The notes under the pieces were generated by a model. It was not told where the DNA came from, did not search any database, and worked only from the letters and a program-made list of their open reading frames with translations. A stretch of DNA of 64,000 nucleotides from Serratia quinivorans. GTDB taxonomy: Bacteria > Pseudomonadota > Gammaproteobacteria > Enterobacterales > Enterobacteriaceae. Below, piece after piece: positions 27,886 to 36,369 of the stretch (positions within the stretch are counted from its first letter, which is position 1; each line of letters opens with the position of its first letter). The DNA is taken from NCBI GenBank assembly GCA_900457075.1, contig UGYN01000002.1, positions 310,001 through 374,000 of the forward strand, read 5' to 3'. A program made the position numbers and the translations under genes.

Positions 27886-27903
27886 AGCGTACACGTGTAA
27901 GCT
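27886..27903 (+). promoter_or_regulatory. candidate FabR site upstream of fabA
   Basis: AGCGTACACGTGTAAGCT is nearly palindromic and resembles the FabR operator of E. coli fabA/fabB, which represses unsaturated fatty acid synthesis. It follows the FadR-type site by one base. Confidence 0.65.
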
Positions 27904-27941
27904 AATCTGCGCCCTTCAATAAAATAAGGTTTACTGAGAAC

Positions 27942-28460
27942 ATGGTAGAAAAACGCGACTCCTATACGAAAGAAGACCTCGAAGCATCCGGCCGTGGCGA
28001 ACTGTTTGGCGCTGGTGGCCCGCCGTTGCCGGCAGGTAACATGTTGATGATGGACCGCGTGGTCAAAATGACCGAAGACGGTGGTACCCACAACAAGGGT
28101 TATGTGGAAGCGGAACTGGATATTAATCCAGACCTATGGTTCTTTGGTTGCCACTTTATCGGCGATCCGGTGATGCCAGGCTGCCTGGGTCTGGATGCCA
28201 TGTGGCAGTTGGTAGGTTTCTACCTCGGCTGGCTGGGCGGCGAAGGTAAAGGTCGTGCGCTGGGCGTGGGTGAAGTTAAATTCACCGGCCAGGTTTTACC
28301 TACCGCGAAGAAAGTCACCTACCGCATTAACTTCAAGCGTGTGATCATCCGTAAACTGATTATGGGTGTGGCTGATGGTGAAGTCCTGGTCGATGGTCAG
28401 GTCATTTACACCGCCAGCGATCTGAAAGTGGGCCTGTTCAAGGACACTGCGGCGTTCTAA
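27942..28460 (+). CDS. fabA: 3-hydroxydecanoyl-ACP dehydratase/isomerase FabA
   Basis: The 172-residue protein equals E. coli FabA in length. Catalytic His71 and Asp85 are in [23 protein letters not shown]. FabA dehydrates 3-hydroxydecanoyl-ACP and isomerises part of the product, the committed step to unsaturated fatty acids. Hot-dog fold dimer, cytoplasmic. It is controlled by the FadR and FabR-type sites upstream and followed by its own terminator. Confidence 0.97.
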   Translation: MVEKRDSYTKEDLEASGRGELFGAGGPPLPAGNMLMMDRVVKMTEDGGTHNKGYVEAELDINPDLWFFGCHFIGDPVMPGCLGLDAMWQLVGFYLGWLGGEGKGRALGVGEVKFTGQVLPTAKKVTYRINFKRVIIRKLIMGVADGEVLVDGQVIYTASDLKVGLFKDTAAF

Positions 28461-28468
28461 CCGCAATC

Positions 28469-28497
28469 ACGGCGGCCTTCCGGGTCGCCGTTTATTT
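28469..28497 (+). terminator. terminator after fabA
   Basis: ACGGCGGCC and GTCGCCGT form a stem around TTCCGG, followed by TTATTT. Confidence 0.75.
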
Positions 28498-28543
28498 CCC
28501 TTAGTTATCTTTTAATCGTTGCGTCCATAGCGGCTAAACAGTA

Positions 28544-28560
28544 ACTACAATAATTGTAGT
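28544..28560 (+). promoter_or_regulatory. palindromic operator candidate upstream of the HxlR gene
   Basis: ACTACAAT-A-ATTGTAGT is a perfect 8-bp inverted repeat. It lies 16 bases before the regulator start and 4 bases before its AGGAGG, a typical place for autoregulation by a HxlR dimer. Confidence 0.65.
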
Positions 28561-28576
28561 AACCAGGAGGTATGCC

Positions 28577-29104
28577 ATGCAAAAAACTCGTTTTGATAAC
28601 ATGCCATGCCCAGTAGCTCGCTCACTGGACCGCGTCGGGGAGTGGTGGAGCATCCTGATACTTCGCGATGCGTTCCATGGCTTGTCCCGGTTTGATGAGT
28701 TCCAGCAGAGCCTTGGACTTTCGCCCACCATATTGACCCGTCGCCTGAAGTATCTGGTAGAAAGCGGCATACTGCATAAACAACGCTATCAAACACGACC
28801 GGTACGCTACCAGTACTTGCTCACTGAACGCGGCAAAGATTTTTTCCCGGTGCTTGCAGCCCTGTTTCACTGGGGGAATACCCACCTGGCCGAAGACGGC
28901 ATCAGTGCCGAACTGGTCGATCGTCGTACCGGGCAACCCATACGCGTGCAGCTGATCGACAGCATTACCCAGCAGCCCATTGCGCTGCATAATATTACTT
29001 TAGCCCCAGGGCCGGCAGCGACCGACGGCATGCGCCAGCGCGCGGCCCTGATGCTGCAGAACCTTTCTGCATTTCCCCCTGAATCATCCAAGGAGTCACT
29101 ATGA
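28577..29104 (+). CDS. HxlR-family transcriptional regulator
   Basis: The 175-residue protein has the HxlR winged helix: CPVARSLDRVGEWWSILILRDAF (about 11-33), then FDEFQQSLGLSPTILTRRLKYLVESGILHKQRYQTRPVRYQYLLTERG. Cys11 sits at the N-terminal position that senses redox or aldehydes in some relatives. A C-terminal extension of about 65 residues follows the domain. Its stop overlaps the start of the KAS-II-like gene (ATGA), so the two are translationally coupled. A palindrome just upstream suggests autoregulation. E. coli has no such gene between fabA and rmf. The inducer is unknown. Confidence 0.85.
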   Translation: MQKTRFDNMPCPVARSLDRVGEWWSILILRDAFHGLSRFDEFQQSLGLSPTILTRRLKYLVESGILHKQRYQTRPVRYQYLLTERGKDFFPVLAALFHWGNTHLAEDGISAELVDRRTGQPIRVQLIDSITQQPIALHNITLAPGPAATDGMRQRAALMLQNLSAFPPESSKESL

Positions 29105-30375
29105 ACACTCGTCGTATAGTCATTACCGGCATGGGCGCCGTTTCGCCACTGGGATGCGGCGTAGAGGCTATCTGGCAGCGTCTGCTGAACGGCCAGTCCG
29201 GCATTCGTCCGCTGCCAGAAGAGATCGTCGCAGACCTGCAGGTGAAAATCGGTGGTCAGGTGCCCACTTTGGAACAGGATCCCGAGGCGGGCTTCGACCC
29301 CGACCTTTCGGTTGCACCAAAAGACCAGAAGAAAATGGACCGCTTTATCCTGCTCGCCATGGCAGCGGCCGATGAGGCTATCCGCCAGGCAGGTTGGGTA
29401 GCAGACACTGAAGACAAGCAGGAACGCACCGCAACCGTGATCGCTTCCGGCATTGGCGGCTTCCCGGCTATCGCCCATGCGGTACGCACCACCGACAGCC
29501 GTGGTGCCAAACGCCTGTCACCTTTCACCATCCCTTCGTTCCTGGTTAATCTGGCTGCCGGTCACGTATCGATTAAACATCAGTTCAAGGGCCCTATTGG
29601 CGCCCCCGTGACGGCCTGTGCCGCAGGCGTACAGGCCATTGGCGATGCCGTACGTATGATTCGTAACGATGAAGCGGATATCGCGCTGTGTGGCGGTACG
29701 GAAGCGGCTATCGACACCGTCAGCCTTGGGGGTTTTGCAGCGGCGCGTGCCATGTCCACAACGCCTGCAGACGCCGCCGCAACAGCCTCACGGCCTTTTG
29801 ACAGTGCACGCAACGGGTTTGTTATGGGTGAAGGTGCCGGCATGCTGGTGATTGAGACACTGGAGCATGCGCTGGCCCGTGGGGCAACACCGCTGGCTGA
29901 AATTGTCGGTTATGGCACCAGCGCAGATGCCTACCACATGACTTCGGGGGCCGAGGATGGTGACGGTGCCTACCGTGCCATGAAAATTGCCCTCAAACAG
30001 GCTGGCGTAGCACCGGAGCAGGTTCAACACCTGAACGCGCATGCGACATCCACACCGGTAGGGGATTTGGGCGAAATTAACGCCATTAAGCATCTGTTCG
30101 GCACGAACGGCAGCGTAGCGGTTACCTCAACCAAATCAGCAACCGGTCATCTGCTCGGTGCCGCCGGCGGGCTGGAAACCATCTTTACCGCACTGGCGCT
30201 GCGTGACCAGATTGCACCCGCCACGCTGAATTTGGAAAGTCCGGATCCGGCTGCAGAGGGGCTGCACCTGGTTGCGAATAAAGCGGAACCCATGGCCATA
30301 AGCTACGCACTGTCGAACGGCTTTGGTTTTGGTGGTGTGAATGCGAGTATCTTGTTGAAACGCTGGCAGGGGTAA
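29101..30375 (+). CDS. beta-ketoacyl-ACP synthase II-like condensing enzyme (FabF paralogue)
   Basis: The 424-residue thiolase-fold protein has the full KAS II triad: Cys173 in VTACAAGVQAIGDA, His314 in LNAHATSTPVGD and His350 in KSATGHLLGAAGG. It should condense malonyl-ACP with an acyl-ACP. It starts within the HxlR stop codon (4-bp overlap) rather than in an acpP-fabF cluster, so it is a second copy under separate control. Position after fabA suggests a link to fatty acid or membrane lipid adjustment, which is inference. The chain-length preference is not visible. Confidence 0.85.
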   Translation: MNTRRIVITGMGAVSPLGCGVEAIWQRLLNGQSGIRPLPEEIVADLQVKIGGQVPTLEQDPEAGFDPDLSVAPKDQKKMDRFILLAMAAADEAIRQAGWVADTEDKQERTATVIASGIGGFPAIAHAVRTTDSRGAKRLSPFTIPSFLVNLAAGHVSIKHQFKGPIGAPVTACAAGVQAIGDAVRMIRNDEADIALCGGTEAAIDTVSLGGFAAARAMSTTPADAAATASRPFDSARNGFVMGEGAGMLVIETLEHALARGATPLAEIVGYGTSADAYHMTSGAEDGDGAYRAMKIALKQAGVAPEQVQHLNAHATSTPVGDLGEINAIKHLFGTNGSVAVTSTKSATGHLLGAAGGLETIFTALALRDQIAPATLNLESPDPAAEGLHLVANKAEPMAISYALSNGFGFGGVNASILLKRWQG

Positions 30376-30390
30376 TCCCCATTAAACACA

Positions 30391-30413
30391 AACCTCCGCG
30401 CTGGGCGGAGGTT
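30391..30413. terminator. bidirectional terminator between the KAS gene and rmf
   Basis: AACCTCCGC and GCGGAGGTT flank GCTGG and lie between the two convergent genes, followed by a T-rich stretch on the plus strand. Confidence 0.7.
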
Positions 30414-30439
30414 GTTCCTTTTATTTGACAGGGAGCCGC

Positions 30440-30610
30440 TTAAGCGGTCACAGCCCTGTCTTCCATGGCTTCTCGCCAACCTCCCAGCCATTGAGACCGG
30501 CTTTCCACAGTCGTTTTATAGGGACAATAATCCTTCGGATGTCCTAAAATACCTGCCTGATAACCTTTCGAATGCGCCCTTTCCAGACGATCGCGTTTCT
30601 GTCTCTTCAT
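30440..30610 (-). CDS. rmf: ribosome modulation factor RMF
   Basis: This short gene encodes 56 residues: it starts MKRQKRDRLERAHSKGYQAG, continues with CPY and contains SQWLGGWREAMEDRAVTA. It matches E. coli RMF, a basic protein made in stationary phase that joins 70S ribosomes into inactive 100S dimers. It is the last of the uup-pqiABC-rmf block, on the same strand as pqi, with its own leader. The order fabA-rmf is broken here by the inserted HxlR/KAS pair. Confidence 0.95.
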   Translation of the reverse strand: MKRQKRDRLERAHSKGYQAGILGHPKDYCPYKTTVESRSQWLGGWREAMEDRAVTA

Positions 30611-30652
30611 GCCTCGTTTCCCTCACTTTTTGGTCAGTTGGAAAGAAAACAA

Positions 30653-30673
30653 TGGCTGCTTTTTGTGCAGCCA
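30653..30673. other. hairpin upstream of rmf
   Basis: TGGCTGC and GCAGCCA flank a 7-nt T-rich loop, 43 bases before the rmf start. It may lie in the rmf leader or promoter. The rest of the rmf-pqiC gap holds no gene. Confidence 0.45.
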
Positions 30674-30807
30674 CGTTTAAGCAATAGCGCTAAATGGAGC
30701 GAAGATCAATGCGCAAAATTCACGCCAATGTCATATTTGTGAGCTACGCACGCAGAATTTGCTAAGTGGCTGATAGATAGGAAAGAAGCTAACTTATTGA
30801 AATAAAA

Positions 30808-30857
30808 CAAAAACCCCTTGCGACGAGAAATCCCAATATTCCTCGCCGCAAGGGGTT
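30808..30857 (-). terminator. terminator after pqiC
   Basis: On the minus strand AACCCCTTGCGGCGAGG pairs with a near-complementary arm ending CAAGGGGTT, followed by TTTGTTTTATT. Confidence 0.85.
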
Positions 30858-30881
30858 AGACCGATTTAATACAAATTATTT

Positions 30882-31439
30882 CTAAAAACGACCGGCTTGC
30901 GCAGCAATATCCTGGGCTTCTTGTTGCCAGCCCTGAGCCAACGTCCGCACCAAGGCATCGTAGCCGTCTTCACCCTGTTTAAGCTCCAGGCTGAATGGAC
31001 GTTTGGTCAGATTGCCCTGATGGTTCAGCACCCACTCGCCGCGAATGATCGCCTTGCCGTCAAAGCGGCCGTGGAAACCACTGATGGTGACGTTGAGCAC
31101 ATCCTGTTCGCTGCTCATCGGCTGCGAGGACACCACCCAACCCGGCAGCGCGCTACTCAGGTTAGTGACCAGCGTCTGCTGCAACTGTTGATCCAGCGGG
31201 CTGGCCCACAGGTTGTTCTGGGCAATCACATACTGCACGTCATTGGTCTGGTAAACCACACCGCTCTGCGCCAGATAATCCGCCACGCTAACGTGCTCCA
31301 GCCAAAGCTGGCGCGACGTCGTGCTACCGCTGACCTGTGCCGGCGAGCCCAATGCCGGCAATTGATAGTAGGTCTTCTGTGGAGTACTGCTACAGGCGCT
31401 GAGTAACAGCGCCAGGGCTACCGGGATCCATTTCATCAT
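30882..31439 (-). CDS. pqiC: outer-membrane lipoprotein PqiC
   Basis: The 185-residue precursor has a lipoprotein signal with lipobox LLSAC (Cys16) and the PqiC/ABC-auxiliary domain (KTYYQLPAL; NNLWASPLDQQLQQTLVTNLSSALPGW). It is the outer-membrane partner of the PqiAB envelope-spanning transport system. The start overlaps the pqiB stop (ATGA), so it is translated with pqiB. Confidence 0.93.
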   Translation of the reverse strand: MMKWIPVALALLLSACSSTPQKTYYQLPALGSPAQVSGSTTSRQLWLEHVSVADYLAQSGVVYQTNDVQYVIAQNNLWASPLDQQLQQTLVTNLSSALPGWVVSSQPMSSEQDVLNVTISGFHGRFDGKAIIRGEWVLNHQGNLTKRPFSLELKQGEDGYDALVRTLAQGWQQEAQDIAAQAGRF

Positions 31440-33082
31440 TTATTGGCCTTCTTCGGCTGAGGATCGTTACTGCCCGCGGCTTCAAATACCAGCGCGTTGC
31501 TCTTTTCGTTCAGGGTGCGCAGCACCGGCTGCAGTTCACGCAAGACCTGATCAAGACGTTGCATATCGCCGACCATCTTGTTGTAGGCCGGAGAACCAGG
31601 CTGGAACCCTTTCATGCTGCGGTTCAGTTCCTGCAAGGTTTTTTGCATATCCTGCGGCAACGCCTTCATCTCTTTGCTGGCGATGATGTCATTCAACGAT
31701 TGCATGGTCTGCTGTGTCGACTTCATCGTTTTCTGACTTTCAGCCAACGTTTTGGTCGCTTCGTTGATCATCGGATTCAGCGGCATCGAGTTGATTTTAT
31801 CCAGCGTCTGCATCAGTTTCTGCTGGATCTGCGCCAGGCCGCCGCTGGTGGTTGGCATCAGTCGGTAACCAAACAGCTCACGTGGCCCTTTATAAGGTTT
31901 CTCTTGCGGATAGAAATCCAGATCGATATACAGCGAACCCGTTAGCAGGTTAGCGGATTTCAAAGAGGCACGCATGCCACGCGACTCAGCGTCTTTCAAA
32001 TGGCTCTCAAAGTCGAAGTTGCCACCCAACTGTTTCTGGAAGCGATCCGGTTCGATGCGGATCAGCACCGGGATCCGGTAGTCGTTGTCCAGACGCTGTA
32101 TCATGCCTTTTTTGTAGAACGGTACCTGGCCAACGGTACCCAGACGAATGCCGCGGAACTCCACCGGCGCACCAGGCTGCAGCCCGCGAACCGAATCGGC
32201 GAAGAACAGCAGGTAGTCTTTATGCACGGTATACAGCGAATCCTGAATGCTGCGCTGGTTGTCGAACAGGTGGTACTCCGCTTTCGGTTGCGCCAGTTCA
32301 CCGCGATCCCATCCGTCCGGTACGTCAAAGCTGACGCCGCCGCTGAACAAGGTCGCCAACGAGCCCATTTCCACCCTCATCCCCTGCGCCGACATATCGA
32401 ACGCCACACCGCTGTCTTTCCAGAAACGTACGTTACTGGTCACCAACTGATCGTAAGGTGCGGAGATAAATAATTGGTAACGCATGGCACGCATCTTGGG
32501 ATCAAAATAACTGGTCTCCACCGAGCCAACGCGATAGCCGCGGAACAACACCGGATCGCCAGCGTTCAACTGTCCGGATCTTTCACTGTCCAGCACAATG
32601 CGGAGCCCTTTAGCGTCCGGAGAGGCCAGCGGCGGTGCGTCCAGCAGTTGGTAGTCGCCCTTGCCTGCCTTGCCTTTGTTGCCCGGCTGCAGTTCGATAT
32701 AGGCACCGGAAAGCAGCGTCCCCAATCCGGAAACGCCGCCGCGGCCAATCTGCGGCTTCACTACCCAGAAGGCTGAGTCCTGACGCAACAGCTTCTCCAT
32801 GCCGGTGTTAAGGCGCGCCTCGACCACCACCTTGCTCAAGTCTTCGCTCAGGGTCACCGTTTCCACGACCCCAACGTCAACGCTACGGCTTTTGATTTTG
32901 GTTTTGCCCGCTTCCAGCCCTTCTGCGGTGGTGGTAACCAGAGTGACCACCGGCCCCTGATGGCTGAAATGGTAAAACAGGATCCAGGCGCCGATCAGTG
33001 CGGTGACAATCGGGATGATCCACACTGGTGACCAGCGTTTGATCTTCTCGACGTCCGCGACGCTATGATTATTTTCCGTCAC
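31436..33082 (-). CDS. pqiB: MCE-domain envelope protein PqiB
   Basis: The 548-residue protein has one N-terminal membrane anchor (VWIIPIVTALIGAWILFYHF, about 19-38), three tandem MCE domains (about 45-150, 160-275, 285-420) and a C-terminal helical region rich in Met, Gln and Lys (MQTLDKINSMPLNPMINEATKTL). In E. coli the hexameric PqiB forms a hollow tube across the periplasm for lipid transfer between membranes. It overlaps pqiA by 14 bases. The pqi genes are induced by paraquat through SoxRS in E. coli. Confidence 0.95.
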   Translation of the reverse strand: MTENNHSVADVEKIKRWSPVWIIPIVTALIGAWILFYHFSHQGPVVTLVTTTAEGLEAGKTKIKSRSVDVGVVETVTLSEDLSKVVVEARLNTGMEKLLRQDSAFWVVKPQIGRGGVSGLGTLLSGAYIELQPGNKGKAGKGDYQLLDAPPLASPDAKGLRIVLDSERSGQLNAGDPVLFRGYRVGSVETSYFDPKMRAMRYQLFISAPYDQLVTSNVRFWKDSGVAFDMSAQGMRVEMGSLATLFSGGVSFDVPDGWDRGELAQPKAEYHLFDNQRSIQDSLYTVHKDYLLFFADSVRGLQPGAPVEFRGIRLGTVGQVPFYKKGMIQRLDNDYRIPVLIRIEPDRFQKQLGGNFDFESHLKDAESRGMRASLKSANLLTGSLYIDLDFYPQEKPYKGPRELFGYRLMPTTSGGLAQIQQKLMQTLDKINSMPLNPMINEATKTLAESQKTMKSTQQTMQSLNDIIASKEMKALPQDMQKTLQELNRSMKGFQPGSPAYNKMVGDMQRLDQVLRELQPVLRTLNEKSNALVFEAAGSNDPQPKKANK

Positions 33083-34385
33083 CTTGCGGCTCCTTTTTTA
33101 TTGTTTCGTTTACGCGATCCCAGGTTAACCGGGGATCAAACGTCATGGCTGCAAACATAGTGAGGATCACCACCATGGCGAACAGCAGTGCGCCAATGTC
33201 AGGATAAATGCTCATCAATTGTCCCATCCGTACCAATGCCGAAAGCACGGCAATCACAAACACGTCAATCATTGACCAGCGGCCAACAAATTCAACCACT
33301 TCATAAATCAGATGCATTCGCTCGCTGTCGGCCCGTGCCTTGCCGGTCCCGTTAGCGTCCCAACACAGCCAGCCGATCGCCAACATTTTTAGCGAAGGCA
33401 CCATAATACTGGCGATGAAGATCACCATCGCCACCGGGTAAGATCCTTCTCCCCACAGCAGGATCACCCCGGCCATGATAGTAGAAGTGAGCTTGTTGCC
33501 CAATGCCTCGGTAACCATAATCGGCATCAGGTTTGCCGGAATATACAGCAGGATAGAGGTGAGCAGCAGCGCCATCGTCCATTGCAGACTGTGCCGGCGG
33601 CGCACGTAGCCACGGGAATGGCAGCGCGGACACTGGGTCAGTTCCGCCGGTAAAATGGCCGTGCAACACTGGCAGGAACGCAGCCCCTGACGCAGCCCGG
33701 TACGCCCGACTTCCATCGGACGATCAAGGCGCGGTGCGGGTTTAATGTCATTCCACAGCCAGCGGCGATCGACACACTGGAAAGCGCGCACCTGTAGCAG
33801 GCAAAACAGGCAGTACGGCACAAAGCTGCTGCCGACGCCAATATCACCATAAGCCATCAGCTTAACGAAGCTGACCAGCACCCCGGCCAGGAAAATCTCC
33901 ACCATGCACCAGGTTTTAAACTGGAACAGCATTTTGGCCATCCACTCTTTCAAACCGGTGGGGATAGGGACTTTGGCGCACAGCAAAATGATCGCCACCA
34001 TGCAAAATGCCGGGATCAGTTGAACAAACACCATAAACAGCGTGGCCATGCTGGCATAGTCTTCTGCCACCATCACCTGCGGGATTTGGATCAGTTTGAT
34101 TTCGTTACCAAGGCCGGCAACGCGCATATTGATAAACGGGAAAATATTCGCCAGCACCAGCATAAACAAGGCGCTGAGGGCGTAGCCGATCGGCCGCTTG
34201 CGCGGTTCCTCCCAGCGGGAACTGAGGGTAGTCTTACAACGCGGGCATACCGCTTTTGAACCATATGCCAGCGGCGGCAATGCCACCAGCATGTCGCACT
34301 GCGGGCATAGCATCAGATTGTCCTGTTGCTGCTTCGCGTGCGTTGCATGGCTGTGCTGCTCGTGATTCTCGTGGGAACACACCAT
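33069..34385 (-). CDS. pqiA: inner-membrane protein PqiA
   Basis: The 438-residue protein has two PqiA domains, each of four membrane segments preceded by a zinc-ribbon with two CxxC pairs (CPQCD and CPRCK; CQCC and CPRCH). It is the inner-membrane partner of PqiB. The ATG at 34385 follows AAGGAGG; a TTG upstream would swallow that site. The N-terminus is His-rich (HENHEQHSHATHAK). Confidence 0.94.
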   Translation of the reverse strand: MVCSHENHEQHSHATHAKQQQDNLMLCPQCDMLVALPPLAYGSKAVCPRCKTTLSSRWEEPRKRPIGYALSALFMLVLANIFPFINMRVAGLGNEIKLIQIPQVMVAEDYASMATLFMVFVQLIPAFCMVAIILLCAKVPIPTGLKEWMAKMLFQFKTWCMVEIFLAGVLVSFVKLMAYGDIGVGSSFVPYCLFCLLQVRAFQCVDRRWLWNDIKPAPRLDRPMEVGRTGLRQGLRSCQCCTAILPAELTQCPRCHSRGYVRRRHSLQWTMALLLTSILLYIPANLMPIMVTEALGNKLTSTIMAGVILLWGEGSYPVAMVIFIASIMVPSLKMLAIGWLCWDANGTGKARADSERMHLIYEVVEFVGRWSMIDVFVIAVLSALVRMGQLMSIYPDIGALLFAMVVILTMFAAMTFDPRLTWDRVNETIKKEPQGDGK

Positions 34386-34459
34386 ATTCCTCCTTAACAA
34401 CGTTGCTCACCGGTACGGCAATACCGCCCGCAGCAGCGCGCGGGCGGTATTCTCAACGG

Positions 34460-36364
34460 TTAGCCGTTTTTCATCGCTTCCAACTCTTCCCAACGGGCGA
34501 AGGCTTGTTCCAGTGCCCCTTCGGCCGTAGCCAGCGCCGTCAGCACCTGTTGCGTTTCGCTGTGAGGACGCGTGAAGAAATCAGCATCGCTCATTTGTGC
34601 CTGCAGCGCCGTAATTTCCGCTTCCAGTTGTTCCAGGCGTTGCGGTAACTGCTCCAGCTCACGTAACAGGTTATAGCTCAGTTTAGCCGCTGTTTTCTTT
34701 GGCTGTTCAGCCTTTTTTTCTGCTACGGGCTTGTTCTGTTCAGCCGTAACCTGGCGGATCGGTTTAGCCGTCGCGCGTTGATGATGCGCGTCGTAATAAC
34801 CGCCAACGAAGGTGCTGATCTCACCGTTGCCTTCAAAGATCCAGCATTCGGTCACTGAGTTATCAACGAACTGACGATCGTGGCTGACCAACATCACGGT
34901 GCCCTGGTAGCCGTCGATCAGCTCTTCCAGCAACTCCAGCGTTTCAACATCCAGGTCGTTGGTAGGTTCATCGAGGATCAATAAGTTACTAGGCTTCAGG
35001 AACAGTTTGGCCAGCAACAGACGGTTACGCTCACCGCCCGACAAGGCTTTCACCGGCGTCATCGCCCGTTTAGGGTGGAACAGGAAGTCCTGCAGATAAC
35101 CCAATACGTGGCGTGAACGGCCGTTGACCAATACTTCCTGCTTACCTTCCGCCAGGTTGTCCATGACCGTGCGCTCCGGATCCAGATCCGCACGGTGCTG
35201 GTCGAAGTAGGCCACTTCCAGCTTGGTCCCGCAGTGCACACGGCCGCTGTCGGCTTTCAACTGGCTGAGCATCAGTTTCAGCAGCGTAGTCTTGCCGCAG
35301 CCGTTCGGACCAACCAACGCAATTTTGTCGCCACGCTGCACCTGGGCGGAGAAATTACGTACCAACACTTTGCCGCCAACCTGATAGTTAACGTCTTCCA
35401 TCTCAAACACGATCTTGCCGGAGCGTACCGCTTCTTCCACCTGCATTTTGGCGGTGCCCATCACTTCACGGCGTTCGGATCGCTCGTTACGCAACGCCTT
35501 CAGCGCACGAACGCGGCCTTCGTTACGGGTACGACGCGCCTTGATGCCCTGACGGATCCACACTTCTTCCTGCGCCAGCTTGCGGTCAAATTCGGCATTT
35601 TGCAGCTCTTCCACCCGTAGCGCTTCTTCTTTGCTCAGCAGGTATAAATCGTAGTTGCCCGGCCAGGACACCAGCTTGCCGCGATCGAGATCGACAATGC
35701 GCGTCGCCATATTGCGGATAAAGGAACGGTCGTGGGAAATAAACACGATGCTGCCCTGGAACTCTTTCAGGAAGCCTTCCAGCCAATCGATGGTTGAAAT
35801 ATCCAGGTGGTTGGTCGGTTCGTCGAGCAACAGTACGCGCGGAGAACTGACCAGCGCTCGGCCCAGTGCCGCTTTACGCAGCCAGCCGCCGGAGAGCGAG
35901 GAAAGTTCCGCATCCCCATTCAGGCCCAACTGCAACAGCACTTCGCTGATGCGGCTATCGAGCTGCCACAGGCCCTGATGATCAAGGATCTCCATAATCT
36001 GCGCCATGCGCGTCAGGTTTCTTTCGCTTGGGTCGGTTTCCACCAGGTGCGAAATCGCGTGGTAGGCTTTCAGGTGTTCCGCCTGCTCGGCGACGCCTTC
36101 GGCCACGAAATCAAACACCGTACCGCCGATATTGCGCGGGGGATCCTGTTGCAGACGCGCCACAATCAGATCCTGCTCGTAAATCACCCGGCCATCATCC
36201 AATGGAATTTCTTTGCCGAGGATCTTCAACAGCGTGGATTTACCGGCGCCATTGCGCCCAACCAGACAAACGCGTTCGTTGTCTTCAATATGAATTTCGG
36301 TGTTGTCTAAAAGTGGTGCATCGCTGAAGGACAGCCAGGCACCGGACATGCTAATTAACGACAT
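34460..36364 (-). CDS. uup: ABC-F ATPase Uup
   Basis: The 634-residue protein has two ABC modules in one chain with no membrane part: Walker A GRNGAGKST and GPNGCGKTT, signatures LSGGWLRKAALGRAL and LSGGERNRLLLAKLF, and Walker B LLLDEPTNHLD and LILDEPTNDLD. A C-terminal coiled coil (about 560-630) binds DNA in E. coli. ABC-F proteins act on ribosomes, and loss of Uup raises precise transposon excision. It lies five bases downstream of rlmL on the same strand. Confidence 0.95.
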   Translation of the reverse strand: MSLISMSGAWLSFSDAPLLDNTEIHIEDNERVCLVGRNGAGKSTLLKILGKEIPLDDGRVIYEQDLIVARLQQDPPRNIGGTVFDFVAEGVAEQAEHLKAYHAISHLVETDPSERNLTRMAQIMEILDHQGLWQLDSRISEVLLQLGLNGDAELSSLSGGWLRKAALGRALVSSPRVLLLDEPTNHLDISTIDWLEGFLKEFQGSIVFISHDRSFIRNMATRIVDLDRGKLVSWPGNYDLYLLSKEEALRVEELQNAEFDRKLAQEEVWIRQGIKARRTRNEGRVRALKALRNERSERREVMGTAKMQVEEAVRSGKIVFEMEDVNYQVGGKVLVRNFSAQVQRGDKIALVGPNGCGKTTLLKLMLSQLKADSGRVHCGTKLEVAYFDQHRADLDPERTVMDNLAEGKQEVLVNGRSRHVLGYLQDFLFHPKRAMTPVKALSGGERNRLLLAKLFLKPSNLLILDEPTNDLDVETLELLEELIDGYQGTVMLVSHDRQFVDNSVTECWIFEGNGEISTFVGGYYDAHHQRATAKPIRQVTAEQNKPVAEKKAEQPKKTAAKLSYNLLRELEQLPQRLEQLEAEITALQAQMSDADFFTRPHSETQQVLTALATAEGALEQAFARWEELEAMKNG

Positions 36365-36369
36365 AGTAA

